In this document: piece after piece, positions 35,898 to 44,713 of the stretch
How the letters are laid out: each line of letters opens with the position of its first letter
Numbering within the stretch: position 1 is the first letter of the stretch
NCBI RefSeq assembly: GCF_018130505.1
Contig: NZ_JAFCKH010000018.1
Coordinates: 1 to 64,000, forward strand
DNA: 64,000 nucleotides
Direction: 5' to 3'
DNA from: Bradyrhizobium tropiciagri
Lineage (GTDB): Bacteria > Pseudomonadota > Alphaproteobacteria > Rhizobiales > Xanthobacteraceae
Position numbers and translations under genes: made by a program
Notes under the pieces: model-generated
Databases searched by the model: none
What the model was told of the DNA's origin: nothing
The model's input: the letters and a program-made list of their open reading frames with translations, nothing else

Positions 35898-37239
35898 TGA
35901 TCGACGACGTCCAGCAAGACCGGGCGAATTTCGACCACATCCTCGTCTATGACGTTAGCCGCTGGGGACGGTTCCAGGACGTCGACGAAAGCACCTATTA
36001 CGAATTCATCTGCCGTCAAGTGGGCATCAAGGTTTGCTACTGCGCCGAGGAGTTCGACAACGATGGCAGCGTCAGCGCGAGCATCGTGAAGAATCTCAAG
36101 CGGGCGATGGCGGCGGAATATCCGCGGAAGCTTTCGGTCAAGGTGCTCGCCGGCGCCTGCCGCCTCGCCAGCCTTGCTTTCAAACAGGGCGGCGCCGTCG
36201 GCTATGGACTGCAGCGTGAGCTGGTCGACGAAGATCGGGTTTCGAGAGGCATTTTGGGCAAGGGCCAGCGCAAGCACCTGCAGACGGACCGCGTCCTGGG
36301 CCGGCCCGGACCGGAGACCGAGCAGCGCATCGTCGCGCAGATCTTCCGGGAATACGTGGTTCACCGCCGGTCACAGGCGTCGATCGCGCGCCTGCTCAAC
36401 AACGAACAGGTGCCCAACCATCGCGGAACGCCCCTGGTCCGACACGATGATCCGCAACATCCTCGCCAACGAGATCTACATCGGTAACAGCGTTTATGAT
36501 CGAAATACCGGCTTAGGCAGGTGATGAAGAAGAATCTGCCCGAAATCTGCGTCAGGGCTATGGGTCTGTTCGAGCGATGATCGATGAGAGCATCTTCCGT
36601 CGCGCTCAGCAGTTGCTGAAGGAGCAATATGTCAGATTGTCAGATGAGCAGTTGCTGAAGAAGTTGCGCGAGGCCCTGGCAGCCTACGGGAAGCTGAGCG
36701 TTTCGATCTCGATCATGGCGGCGACGGACGGCATGCCGAGCCCGCCCTTAGGTTCGGCAGCCTGCGCGAAGCCTTCCGCCGGCTCGGCTACGTCAACTCC
36801 GAGCGCGATTCGATTACCTAGACGCGCGGCAACAATCCGACGCCGAGTTGTTGAGGCAGGCCTCAGATCTCGCCACCCGCATTCGAGCACTCGGCGCCGG
36901 AACGTTCGGTGTCGAATCGAAGGTGATGACCATTGACCGCAGGCTCGCTGTTTCGCTTAGCAGGGCGCGCTACAACATTGCGCCGACCCGCGCACCCACG
37001 TGGCTGGTCCATCGACGGATCGTCGAGCCGGCCGGGCTCATTCTGGCGTTCAGACTGGATCAGGCACGAACAGAGAGGCCATTGACTACTTCCTGCTGCT
37101 CCTTGAGCAAATGGCCAAGAAGCGGATCAGCCTGACGGCCACTTCCCGGTCGCGGTTCGCGGCCTATCGCTGCCCGACAATGGACGACGCCCTGCGGGCC
37201 GTCATGACGAACGTCACGGCCCTGCCGGTGAATTATTAA
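35898..37239 (+). pseudogene. Large serine recombinase remnant
   Basis: LIDDVQQDRANFDHILVYDV, SRWGRFQDVDESTYYEFICR is the second half of the resolvase domain; GILGKGQRKHLQTDRVLGRP, QASIARLLNNEQVPNHRGTP and MIRNILANEIYIGNSVYDR form the recombinase domain; the end is EAIDYFLLLLEQMAKKRISL. The first 60 residues with the catalytic Ser are missing and at least four frameshifts follow. Such enzymes integrate mobile elements. Confidence 0.75.
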
Positions 37240-37345
37240 CGCGTGATAATAATGCGACCGCAGTAGTAAGCCGGTCGCTCGACCGGTCAAAAACGGACCG
37301 CAAGAGGCATGCTGCAACCAGCCTCGACGTGCGCAACCGCTATTA

Positions 37346-37370
37346 GGAACACCTGCCCGTGGAGCTGGTT
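37346..37370 (+). promoter_or_regulatory. EcfG-like promoter for 37403
   Basis: GGAAC, 16 bases, GGTT, 33 bases before the start; the same -10 variant is at 59089. Confidence 0.45.
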
Positions 37371-37402
37371 GCCCAGCCTCTTATCATGGAAGGAGCCACT
37401 CA

Positions 37403-37669
37403 ATGAGAATTGCAAAGATCGCGTTGGCTGCCGCTTTCATCTTCGGATCGGTTGCTGCAGCAACAGCACAAGGCGCTGGCGGGGGCGGCGGCGCCGGCGG
37501 AGGAGCTGGCGGCGGAAGTGGTGGCAGCGGTGGTGGTGGCGGAGATTCTCCCGCAACGACCAGCGGTCAGGGAGCGTCGAGCAGCCCAAGGTCAGCAAAC
37601 CCTGGAGCTACTCTCAACGACCCGAAGTCGAGAGAGGGTTCTATGTCGAAAGATCACATAAAGAAGTGA
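37403..37669 (+). CDS. Glycine-rich secreted protein
   Basis: 88 residues: MRIAKIALAAAFIFGSVAAA with cleavage after TAQ, then a Gly/Ala/Ser tract and a polar C terminus (PGATLNDPKSREGSMSKDHI). AAGGAGCC precedes the ATG. Low-complexity glycine tracts suggest a flexible, perhaps envelope-associated, protein. A stress promoter lies upstream. No known function. Confidence 0.7.
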   Translation: MRIAKIALAAAFIFGSVAAATAQGAGGGGGAGGGAGGGSGGSGGGGGDSPATTSGQGASSSPRSANPGATLNDPKSREGSMSKDHIKK

Positions 37670-38088
37670 GTCATGAGGACCGGCGCGGCGAACGAGCGTC
37701 GCGCCGGTCTTTACCTTTGATACTTTCTATAGACCCGATACTTTCTTGGACGGCTTGCCGCCGATGCATAGAGCGACATGAGTTTACCTCCTTCGCGTGA
37801 CGACCGGCGACAGACATTCAGACCTAGCTTGCCGCCTCCTCTGAAGCGAGCGCTCGAGCTGGTAGTGACTACAATCGCCGTAAGGCGGAACACCACACGG
37901 TCTGACACTAGAAGCAAAGCTCAGCCGCGAATGTCCGCTCGTGCTCGGCCCAAGATCGCGGAGTTCGGCACTACCAGATGAATAGCTGCCGAAGTCTCCG
38001 CGGGTGCGGCATTCGCGAAGCCGCTGAATAGCAACTAACGGTCTCTACGAGCATTTGCCTCCCGCAACACCTTACGGAGGACAAAAAC

Positions 38089-38409
38089 ATGTTGCGAGTT
38101 TTCGCATTTGTAGCCCTTGCAGCTTCCTTGTCTACAGCGTCGGTCTCGGCGCAGACGCCGCCGGCGCAAAGCGGTCCGAACAACAACGCCGTTAACAGCT
38201 CCAGTGAGAACAACTCAAACGCACCGGTCGCTGGCCGCAACAGCTTCACCGAGGGACAGGCAAAATCGAGGATCGAAGCCGCCGGCTATTCCGATGTCTC
38301 CGATCTCAAGAAGGACGACAGCGGCGTCTGGAGAGGCAAAGCCAAAAAGGGAGACAAGCAGATCGAAGTCAGCCTGGACTTCCAGGGCAACGTGAACCCA
38401 GCGAACTAA
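38089..38409 (+). CDS. Secreted PepSY-like small protein
   Basis: 106 residues: signal peptide MLRVFAFVALAASLSTASVS cut near SAQ, an Asn/Ser-rich linker, then SFTEGQAKSRIEAAGYSDVS, DLKKDDSGVWRGKAKKGDKQ, a PepSY-like alpha-beta unit common in rhizobial periplasmic proteins. A GGAGG site is placed well. Cotranscribed with the stress protein gene that starts 15 bases later. 37670-38088 has no gene. Confidence 0.7.
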   Translation: MLRVFAFVALAASLSTASVSAQTPPAQSGPNNNAVNSSSENNSNAPVAGRNSFTEGQAKSRIEAAGYSDVSDLKKDDSGVWRGKAKKGDKQIEVSLDFQGNVNPAN

Positions 38410-38423
38410 GAAAGGAAGACCCT

Positions 38424-39053
38424 ATGAGCACGACAGTTTCTCGCCTCTACGACAACTATGCAGACGCCGAACGGGTCGTTAGCCAATTGGAGCAGAACGG
38501 CATTCCTTCATCAGACATTAGCGTCGTCGCCAATAACGGCGAAGGACGGTACGGCCGAGACGGCAAGGTCGATCGCGACCGTGACGGTGTCGACGATCGA
38601 GCGGAAGGAGCCGGTACAGGTGCAGGCATCGGCGCCGGCCTGGGCGGAGCCGCAGGTCTGCTCGCGGGGCTCGGCTTGCTGGCGATCCCCGGTTTAGGGC
38701 CGGTCGTTGCCGCTGGCTGGCTCATCTCTACGGCAGCTGGCGCTGCTGCGGGCGCGGCAACAGGCGGAATCATCGGCGCGTTGACGCAGGCAGGCGTTCC
38801 GGAGGAGGAGGCTTCGCGATATGCCGAGGGCGTTCGTCGCGGTGGCACGCTCGTTTCAGTTCGCGTCAGCGAGCAGGATCGAGGACGTGCCGAAGCTGTT
38901 CTCAACCAGTCCGCAGTCGATATGGGCAGGCGTACAGCGGCGTGGCAACAATCGGGTTGGAAGCGCTTCGATCCCGCGGCGCAGCCGTTGAGCAGCGATG
39001 AGATACAGCGCGAACGGGAACTGTACGGCGAAGGAACGGGGTTGGGGCGCTAA
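38424..39053 (+). CDS. General stress protein (YflT/17M-like) with glycine-zipper segment
   Basis: 209 residues. The N-terminal SRLYDNYADAERVVSQLEQN, GIPSSDISVVANN is a YflT-like alpha-beta domain. A central run of Gly and Ala (GAGIGAGLGGAAGLLAGLGL and a second zipper) may insert into membrane, and the end VSVRVSEQDRGRAEAVL repeats the alpha-beta unit. Typical of osmotic and desiccation stress proteins. In operon with 38089. Confidence 0.75.
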   Translation: MSTTVSRLYDNYADAERVVSQLEQNGIPSSDISVVANNGEGRYGRDGKVDRDRDGVDDRAEGAGTGAGIGAGLGGAAGLLAGLGLLAIPGLGPVVAAGWLISTAAGAAAGAATGGIIGALTQAGVPEEEASRYAEGVRRGGTLVSVRVSEQDRGRAEAVLNQSAVDMGRRTAAWQQSGWKRFDPAAQPLSSDEIQRERELYGEGTGLGR

Positions 39054-39375
39054 AAGCGGCTCGGCTTGCCATCTCGCCTGGGAAGGCTCCGGCGCGTCTG
39101 CTCTCCTCAAGCGACCGGAGCCTTTTTCGCTGAACCAGAGCCCTGCCCGCCCGCGAAGAACGTTTCGTCTCGGAGCCTCGTACCATCGCTCGACACCCCG
39201 GCATGAACCGAGCCGTTCGAATCTCGAAAAGAAAAAGCAGATCGCCGGCAGCAAGCAATTTCAAGCCGTCCGTGACGAAGATTCGATCCGCACGCTCGAT
39301 CAGCCACGGAGCACGCTCGCATTGGAACGAACAAGAGTTAGGCCAATTGAGCTTTCACTTTCTCGGAGAACAAAC

Positions 39376-39843
39376 ATGCGACGAGAATGCTTCCTCGCGG
39401 CCTTAGCTCTTGGCATGATCCCGGCGATCGCCGTAGCGGGAACTGCGGAATGGCGTCGATACGTAATCCCAAGCACTGGTGCCAGCGTTGATATACCTGT
39501 CTCGATTTTCACTGAGGACGCAGGCATCCTTGGAGATGGGGCGGGCCGGCGTTTCGTGACTAACGACCACCGCGCTGATTTGACTGTGACGTCCGTTCCC
39601 AATGTTGCGAACGATTCACCCGCCGCCTTCCTCTCGAAAATGCATCCGCCTGCGAACATTCAGTATAGGCGCGTGACATCGCGCTTTTTTGCGGTATCGA
39701 GTATCCGCGATGGAAGAACCTGGTACAACCGCTGCAACCGCACTCGCGAGTACATGAACTGCGTGCTGATCAATTATCCCGCTGCTGAGGAGCGTCAATG
39801 GGACGGGGTCGTGACGCGAATAAGCCTCTCGCTCGCCAACTAG
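39376..39843 (+). CDS. Exported protein of unknown function
   Basis: 155 residues from ATG 39376: MRRECFLAALALGMIPAIAV is a signal peptide (cut after VAG), then WRRYVIPSTGASVDIPVSIF, DHRADLTVTSVPN and a Cys pair CNRTREYMNC likely forming a disulfide. The frame is open far upstream (to 38998), but the signal peptide fixes the start. Related to short periplasmic proteins of Bradyrhizobium; role unknown. Confidence 0.7.
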   Translation: MRRECFLAALALGMIPAIAVAGTAEWRRYVIPSTGASVDIPVSIFTEDAGILGDGAGRRFVTNDHRADLTVTSVPNVANDSPAAFLSKMHPPANIQYRRVTSRFFAVSSIRDGRTWYNRCNRTREYMNCVLINYPAAEERQWDGVVTRISLSLAN

Positions 39844-40058
39844 TTATACCAAGCGATTGACTGAACCTTTGTCGAGACGGTCGCTCGTTACCTTTCGGGC
39901 TTCACGGGGTTCCGAGAAACACCATCGGACATGACATATTCACGATAAGGTTGAGGCCACCGAGCGAGCGCGATACGGCGGGATCCGTCAAAAGCCCCCG
40001 GCGGTCCCTTCGCAAATTCACATAAATGATGCGACGACTTGCGACGAGAGCAAGAGAG

Positions 40059-41339
40059 TTAGCCCGGCGGCTCGGCCTGCTCTATTGCAACCGGCATTTT
40101 TGCCACCGACATCAGCGAGCGAGCGACCTGATTCAACATCTGATCAGCATTCTGTTCCTCTGCCAAAGACTTGGACAGTAAGCTGACGATCGCACTGTGG
40201 CGCAGCTGCTGTGCAAGACTGCGAGCCGTGGTGTAGCCAGCAATCTCGTAATGTTCGACGCGTTGAGCCGCACCTATGAGAGCCAGATCGGCGGCGGCGT
40301 CCTCCTTCTTTTCACCCTCAGCGATGATATCCTGCCCCTCCTCAACCAGGCCCATCATGCCTTTGCAAGGCTTGGTGCGGCCTGCCCTGCCTAGCAGCTG
40401 GAAACATTCGTTGATACGCTCGATCTGGCTTTCGGTCTCCGTCAAATGCTGTTCAAAGAGTTCGCGCAACTGATCGAAGCGGGCAGCTTCTGCCATCTTG
40501 GGCAGCGCCTTGGTCAACTGTTTTTCCGCGTGTAGGATATCCCGCAGTTCGTCGATGAGCAGGTCGCCCAGTCCGGCTTCGTCTGTCGGCGGCGAGCTCT
40601 CGGTGACGATCGCGCTCGTCGGACCGACATCGCTACCTTGAATGGCGGGCGATTCCGTGAAGACCCAGTCCCCGCCCTCGTTCCACGGACCGCGTGCATC
40701 GATCTCGCCATGATCGCCGGTCCCGGTGGAATCGTTAAAGAATTGGTCGACGAGGCCAGGTGTCGGCGCGATGCGTCCAATACTCAGAGAGGGCTTGCCC
40801 ATGCTCTCAAGCGCGAGCCCGAAAGCTTTCATGTGGGTAATCTCGCGAGTCATGAGGAACTGCAAGGCGTCCTTGGTGCCGGCGTCATCGCAGAAATTGA
40901 TCAGACGCTCATAGACGATCTTGGCCCGAGCTTCGGCGGCGATATTGCTCCTCAGATCCACGTCCAGCTCACCGGTGATCTTCAGATAGTCCGCCGTCCA
41001 GGCGTTACCTTGCGAATTGAACAGATTGACGCCGCCTCCACCAGCGATTGCGATCAAGGGGTCGGCCTCAGCGGCCTCCCGGTCGAACTTCGAGGGCTTG
41101 AGGTGCATGCGAGCCAGGGTTCCTACGATCTCGAGATGGCTTAGCTCTTCCGTGCCGATATCCATCAGAAGATCCTTACGGTCCGGATCCTCACAATTCA
41201 GTCCCTGGATCGAGTACTGCATGGCGGCGGCAAGTTCGCCGTTAGCGCCTCCAAATTGTTCGAGAAGCATATTGCCTAAGCGGGGATCCGGCTCATCGAC
41301 GCGAACAGTGAACATCAGCTTCTTAACGTGATGGTACAT
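40059..41339 (-). CDS. Manganese catalase fused to a YciE/DUF892 domain
   Basis: 426 residues from ATG 41339. The first 235 are a di-manganese catalase: ligand helices NGELAAAMQY, GTEELSHLEI, IAAEARAKIVYE and MTREITHMKAF carry the Glu/His set, which splits hydrogen peroxide. A short linker (SPAIQGSDVGPTSAIV) joins a second ferritin-like unit, LGDLLIDELRDILHAEKQLT to MLNQVARSLMS, of the YciE family. Both halves are complete. A perfect EcfG promoter is 38 bases upstream. The frame also contains an earlier start at 41372, but the promoter -10 at 41377 makes 41339 better. Confidence 0.85.
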   Translation of the reverse strand: MYHHVKKLMFTVRVDEPDPRLGNMLLEQFGGANGELAAAMQYSIQGLNCEDPDRKDLLMDIGTEELSHLEIVGTLARMHLKPSKFDREAAEADPLIAIAGGGGVNLFNSQGNAWTADYLKITGELDVDLRSNIAAEARAKIVYERLINFCDDAGTKDALQFLMTREITHMKAFGLALESMGKPSLSIGRIAPTPGLVDQFFNDSTGTGDHGEIDARGPWNEGGDWVFTESPAIQGSDVGPTSAIVTESSPPTDEAGLGDLLIDELRDILHAEKQLTKALPKMAEAARFDQLRELFEQHLTETESQIERINECFQLLGRAGRTKPCKGMMGLVEEGQDIIAEGEKKEDAAADLALIGAAQRVEHYEIAGYTTARSLAQQLRHSAIVSLLSKSLAEEQNADQMLNQVARSLMSVAKMPVAIEQAEPPG

Positions 41340-41376
41340 TTCGAGGCCACTCAACCTGAGAGGAAAGATCATCTCG

Positions 41377-41402
41377 AACGAGCGGGCGATTGGTATCGTT
41401 CC
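41377..41402 (-). promoter_or_regulatory. EcfG-type promoter of the catalase fusion
   Basis: GGAAC, 17 bases, CGTT on the minus strand, a perfect match. Confidence 0.7.
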
Positions 41403-41759
41403 TAACTGGTGCCTCGCATATCATGCACTGATTTGCCGAGGCGGACATAGTCGTGGTTGTGCCTTAACGCTTCCCCTCACTCTTTGGGGAATTTTCAAGC
41501 GTGGCAAATGGCCAACGCTTTCTCAAGTGAGCTTTTCAAATTCCGGGCTTGTGGGCGACCCGTTCAACGCCCAGCCGGACGCCACAAACGTCGATGGATC
41601 GGAGCGGCGGGTGTCGATCCGCCTTTTCAGGGTGGCAAACGCCCGAAATTGCGTGAACTCTTTGCGCCGGCCCTCTCGCGCAAATTGGGCTGCTTCACCC
41701 TGCAGGCCAGCGAAAGCAGGAACGGCATCTTTCATCATCAAGCGTACCTGCATGATGAA

Positions 41760-41784
41760 GGAACGGTCAGATGCTTGATGCGTT
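41760..41784 (+). promoter_or_regulatory. EcfG-type promoter of 41808-42194
   Basis: GGAAC, 16 bases, CGTT, 24 bases before the start codon, a perfect match. 41403-41759 has no gene. Confidence 0.7.
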
Positions 41785-41807
41785 CGTTGAGCAGAAAGGA
41801 TTTCACT

Positions 41808-41975
41808 ATGGCGGACACATTCGATCCAACGCCGGGCGAGGAGCATGCCCAAGAGCTCAAACAGAGCACGCGTGAGGAAAAGGATGGTGGGTCGGAGAAG
41901 GGCTCGAACGACAGCCATTCCAGATCCGATCTTGTAAGCAGCACACTGGCCCCCAGGGCCACGCCGGACGCCTGA
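41808..41975 (+). CDS. Small hydrophilic stress peptide
   Basis: 55 residues: MADTFDPTPGEEHAQELKQS, TREEKDGGSEKGSNDSHSRS and a short end. It is almost wholly polar and Gly/Ser/Glu-rich, so likely unstructured, like hydrophilin-type desiccation proteins. A perfect stress promoter is upstream and 41985 follows 9 bases later. Confidence 0.6.
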   Translation: MADTFDPTPGEEHAQELKQSTREEKDGGSEKGSNDSHSRSDLVSSTLAPRATPDA

Positions 41976-41984
41976 CGGAGCACG

Positions 41985-42194
41985 ATGTTGGGTTTGGCAG
42001 CTTACGATATTGTCGGCCGCGACGGCTCCTGGCACGTCGAGCATGATGGCGTCAGCCGGAACACATATGAGACTAAAGAAGCAGCCTTCGAAGCCGCAGT
42101 CGCGGCTGCTTCTCTGGCCATGCGACAGGGGCACGCCGTAAGAGTCACCGTTCCTGAGAGTGAGAATGCAGTCGGTGCGGCCAATTCGGGGTGA
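41985..42194 (+). CDS. DUF2188-like small protein
   Basis: 69 residues: MLGLAAYDIVGRDGSWHVEH, DGVSRNTYETKEAAFEAAVA, then LAMRQGHAVRVTVPESE. The W-x-V...Y-x-TK-x-AA-x-x-A...V-x-V layout resembles DUF2188. In operon with 41808. Function unknown. Confidence 0.6.
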   Translation: MLGLAAYDIVGRDGSWHVEHDGVSRNTYETKEAAFEAAVAAASLAMRQGHAVRVTVPESENAVGAANSG

Positions 42195-42402
42195 GCTGTG
42201 AACCCGCGGCTCGCTGTTTCGGAGACCGCTATTGGACGATCGGACGGTTTTGCCGGCAACACTCTGGCCTACGGTCTTACGGGGATGGGCGGATCTGATG
42301 CGGTTCGGTCAGCAGCGCATTTTCAAAGACGCTGAAGAGAGAAAACGCTCCGACAGGAGTTAGCCGGCTATCCTCATCAGCACCATCCAAGGACCGGGCA
42401 TC

Positions 42403-43612
42403 TTGCCGAACACACTGCATCGGCCTGAACAGTGTTCGGACGGTTCCGTTGGCGCCACCGCTTGGAGCAGTGATCCACTCTATGTACGATGGAAGGCGGC
42501 AGTCTACCTCGGCTTGATCAGCAGTACGTTCTCGACCATCGTCAGCCAATTATCCGCGGCACGGATCGGGCCCGACGCCGCGGTCGATTGGATGGTGGTC
42601 GCAGCCATCCCTGTCCGGGGATTGGGCGCTCACGTCCGAGCCGACTGCCGCCGCTATCAGCATCGGCATCGCCTTTCACCAATGGGCCGACTTCTCGTGG
42701 GCGATGCTTTTCTTCGGAGTTCTCGGGCGATGGACGGCGCGGCTACATCCCCTCTCGCTGGCGCTCATAGCGCTTCCCTGGGCCATTTTTACCTCGGCGG
42801 TCGAGTGGCTGGTGCTTGTTCCGATGTTTCCGTTCTGGCAGCCCATCTTCACGCTCCAGCAGCCATATTGGATCGGCTTTCTGGTCCATTTTACATCGGC
42901 CTCGATGTATCCTTTCTATGCTTGGCTGCGTCGCTCTCCCCGCCCGACGTTGAACGCGAGCAGAACACTTCAAGTCTGGACCCTGGGCACAGCGCTAGGT
43001 CTCGCTTGCTTGGGCGCGCTTGCACTTTTCGCAATCTATGATCGTGAAATTCCGTGGCTCGGGCGTGAGGCGGAAGTTGATCAAACATTCATCCGGCATA
43101 TGTCGACGCGCCACGCACAGGGTATTCAGCTGGCTTCGATGGCGGCGGAAAGGGCCACGGATCCGCATCTTCGAGCGCTTGCGAAACTCGTGGCGGCGAG
43201 CCAACGCGGCGAAAAGCGACTTCTAGACCGCTACTGGCTAAGCTGGTTTGGCTCGCCGATGCAAAACTGTTCGCCGCGCGAACGGGCCACCATGCCCGGT
43301 CTGCTCGATGACGAACAAATTTCTCTTATTCAGGAGATCTCCTCCGCCGAATTCGACTCGCTCTTCGTCCAATTGATGACCATCCATCACGCCGGCGCCG
43401 TCGAAATGGCCGACGACCAGCTTCGGAACGGCAGCGATCCGCGCTTGCGCGCCATGGCGCATGCCATTCGTCACGCGCAGCAGGGCGAAATCGCCTTGAT
43501 GAACTGCGCCAATGGATTAACCGCTGTGATGCTTGGAATTCAAAACATGCTGGGCGACAATACCAACATGCCGGATCGAAGTATGCCAGCCAGCTTTTCA
43601 TGTCGACGCTAG
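42403..43612 (+). pseudogene. Membrane protein with DUF305 domain, one frameshift
   Basis: The first frame (DPLYVRWKAAVYLGLISSTF) and the second (DWALTSEPTAAAISIGIAFH, QWADFSWAMLFFGVLGRWTA) join at a run of four G near 42618. Four to five membrane helices are followed by a DUF305 unit: FIRHMSTRHAQGIQLASMAA, then LFVQLMTIHHAGAVEMADDQ with the H-H-x3-A-x-x-MA copper-type motif. The lesion in a homopolymer may be phase variation, decay or sequence error. Start uncertain (TTG 42403). Confidence 0.6.
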
Positions 43613-43661
43613 AGCCCAATTAATGACACGCCGATCTGTCGCTCGCAGCCATCCTTTGAGA

Positions 43662-44708
43662 CTAACCTCCATCCACCCGGAGCTCGGATAAAAGAGCGGA
43701 ACCGGACTTTTGTCTCACCTGTTCGAACGTGCATTGACGAGGCTTCTTGTCCGGTCGCCACCTCATGATCGAAGTTCCATGACGAAAGCGACCGCCAGTG
43801 AAATGATCGTAGGACACTTCGACCACAAATTTTGGCTTGATCGGCTGCCATTCAGACGAACGCTTTGTCGACCAGCGGCTGGGACCGCCCGGAGCATTCC
43901 CTGTAAAGCTCTGCGCTTGCTTTATCGCTTCAAGCTTGTCGGTCAAAGCGGGCTTGTTTTGAGCTTTGATGCCTGACGAATACCCGACATGGTGCAACAA
44001 TCCGTCGTCATCGTAAAGTCCAAGGAGAAGCGAGCCGACAACCTGCCGCCTCGCCTGGCGGCTTGCACCATAGCGAAATCCGGCGATCACGCAGTCCGCA
44101 CTTCGGTAGCGCTTTATTTTTTGCATACCCTCTCGATTGCCGGCTTGGTAGGCGAGGTCGAGCCGTTTAGCAATGACGCCGTCGCTTCCACCGCCCGCGG
44201 CCGCCAGCCACCGTTGCGCGTCCCTCAACTTCGTGCTGGCGGGCGAAAGGCGAAACAGATTTGTCTTGGAGAAGAAACGAGCAGCGAAGTCCTCCAAAGC
44301 TGGCCTTCGCTTGAAGAGAGGCTTGCTCGCCAGATCGCTTTTGCTTTTCAGTAAGTCGAATGCGAGGAACAAGGCCGGAGTTTCAGCCGCCAACTTCTTC
44401 ACGCGGCTTGCCGCTGGATGAATGCGCTGCAACAGCCCATCGAATGAAAACTGACCGCCCGTCTGAACGACGAGTTCGCCATCCAGGACAAAACTCGTTG
44501 CGCGGATCGTCAGCGCGCCGGCTATGATTTCGGGAAAGTAACGGTTGAGCTTCTGCCCGGATTTCGATTGGAGATCGACTTGCCGGCCGTCCCGCTTCAA
44601 AAGGCAGCGGAATCCGTCCCATTTCGGTTCGTACAACCATTGCTCGCCGATCGGAATTGCTTCGACCGAAAGGGCCTCCATGGCCTCGATAGTAGGACGG
44701 CTTTTCAT
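43662..44708 (-). CDS. LigC-like ATP-dependent DNA ligase
   Basis: 348 residues from ATG 44708: motif I YEPKWDGFRCL (Lys of PKWDG is the AMP acceptor), motif III LDGELVV, IIIa ALF-LAFDLL, IV GSDGVIAKR, V MQKIKRYRS, and an OB-fold domain with RHGTSIMRWRPDKKP as motif VI. This is the full length of LigC-type repair ligases. It begins 5 bases after the oxidoreductase stop, so both come from the EcfG-driven transcript. It may seal breaks during stationary-phase or base-excision repair. Confidence 0.85.
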   Translation of the reverse strand: MKSRPTIEAMEALSVEAIPIGEQWLYEPKWDGFRCLLKRDGRQVDLQSKSGQKLNRYFPEIIAGALTIRATSFVLDGELVVQTGGQFSFDGLLQRIHPAASRVKKLAAETPALFLAFDLLKSKSDLASKPLFKRRPALEDFAARFFSKTNLFRLSPASTKLRDAQRWLAAAGGGSDGVIAKRLDLAYQAGNREGMQKIKRYRSADCVIAGFRYGASRQARRQVVGSLLLGLYDDDGLLHHVGYSSGIKAQNKPALTDKLEAIKQAQSFTGNAPGGPSRWSTKRSSEWQPIKPKFVVEVSYDHFTGGRFRHGTSIMRWRPDKKPRQCTFEQVRQKSGSALLSELRVDGG

Positions 44709-44713
44709 GCCGC

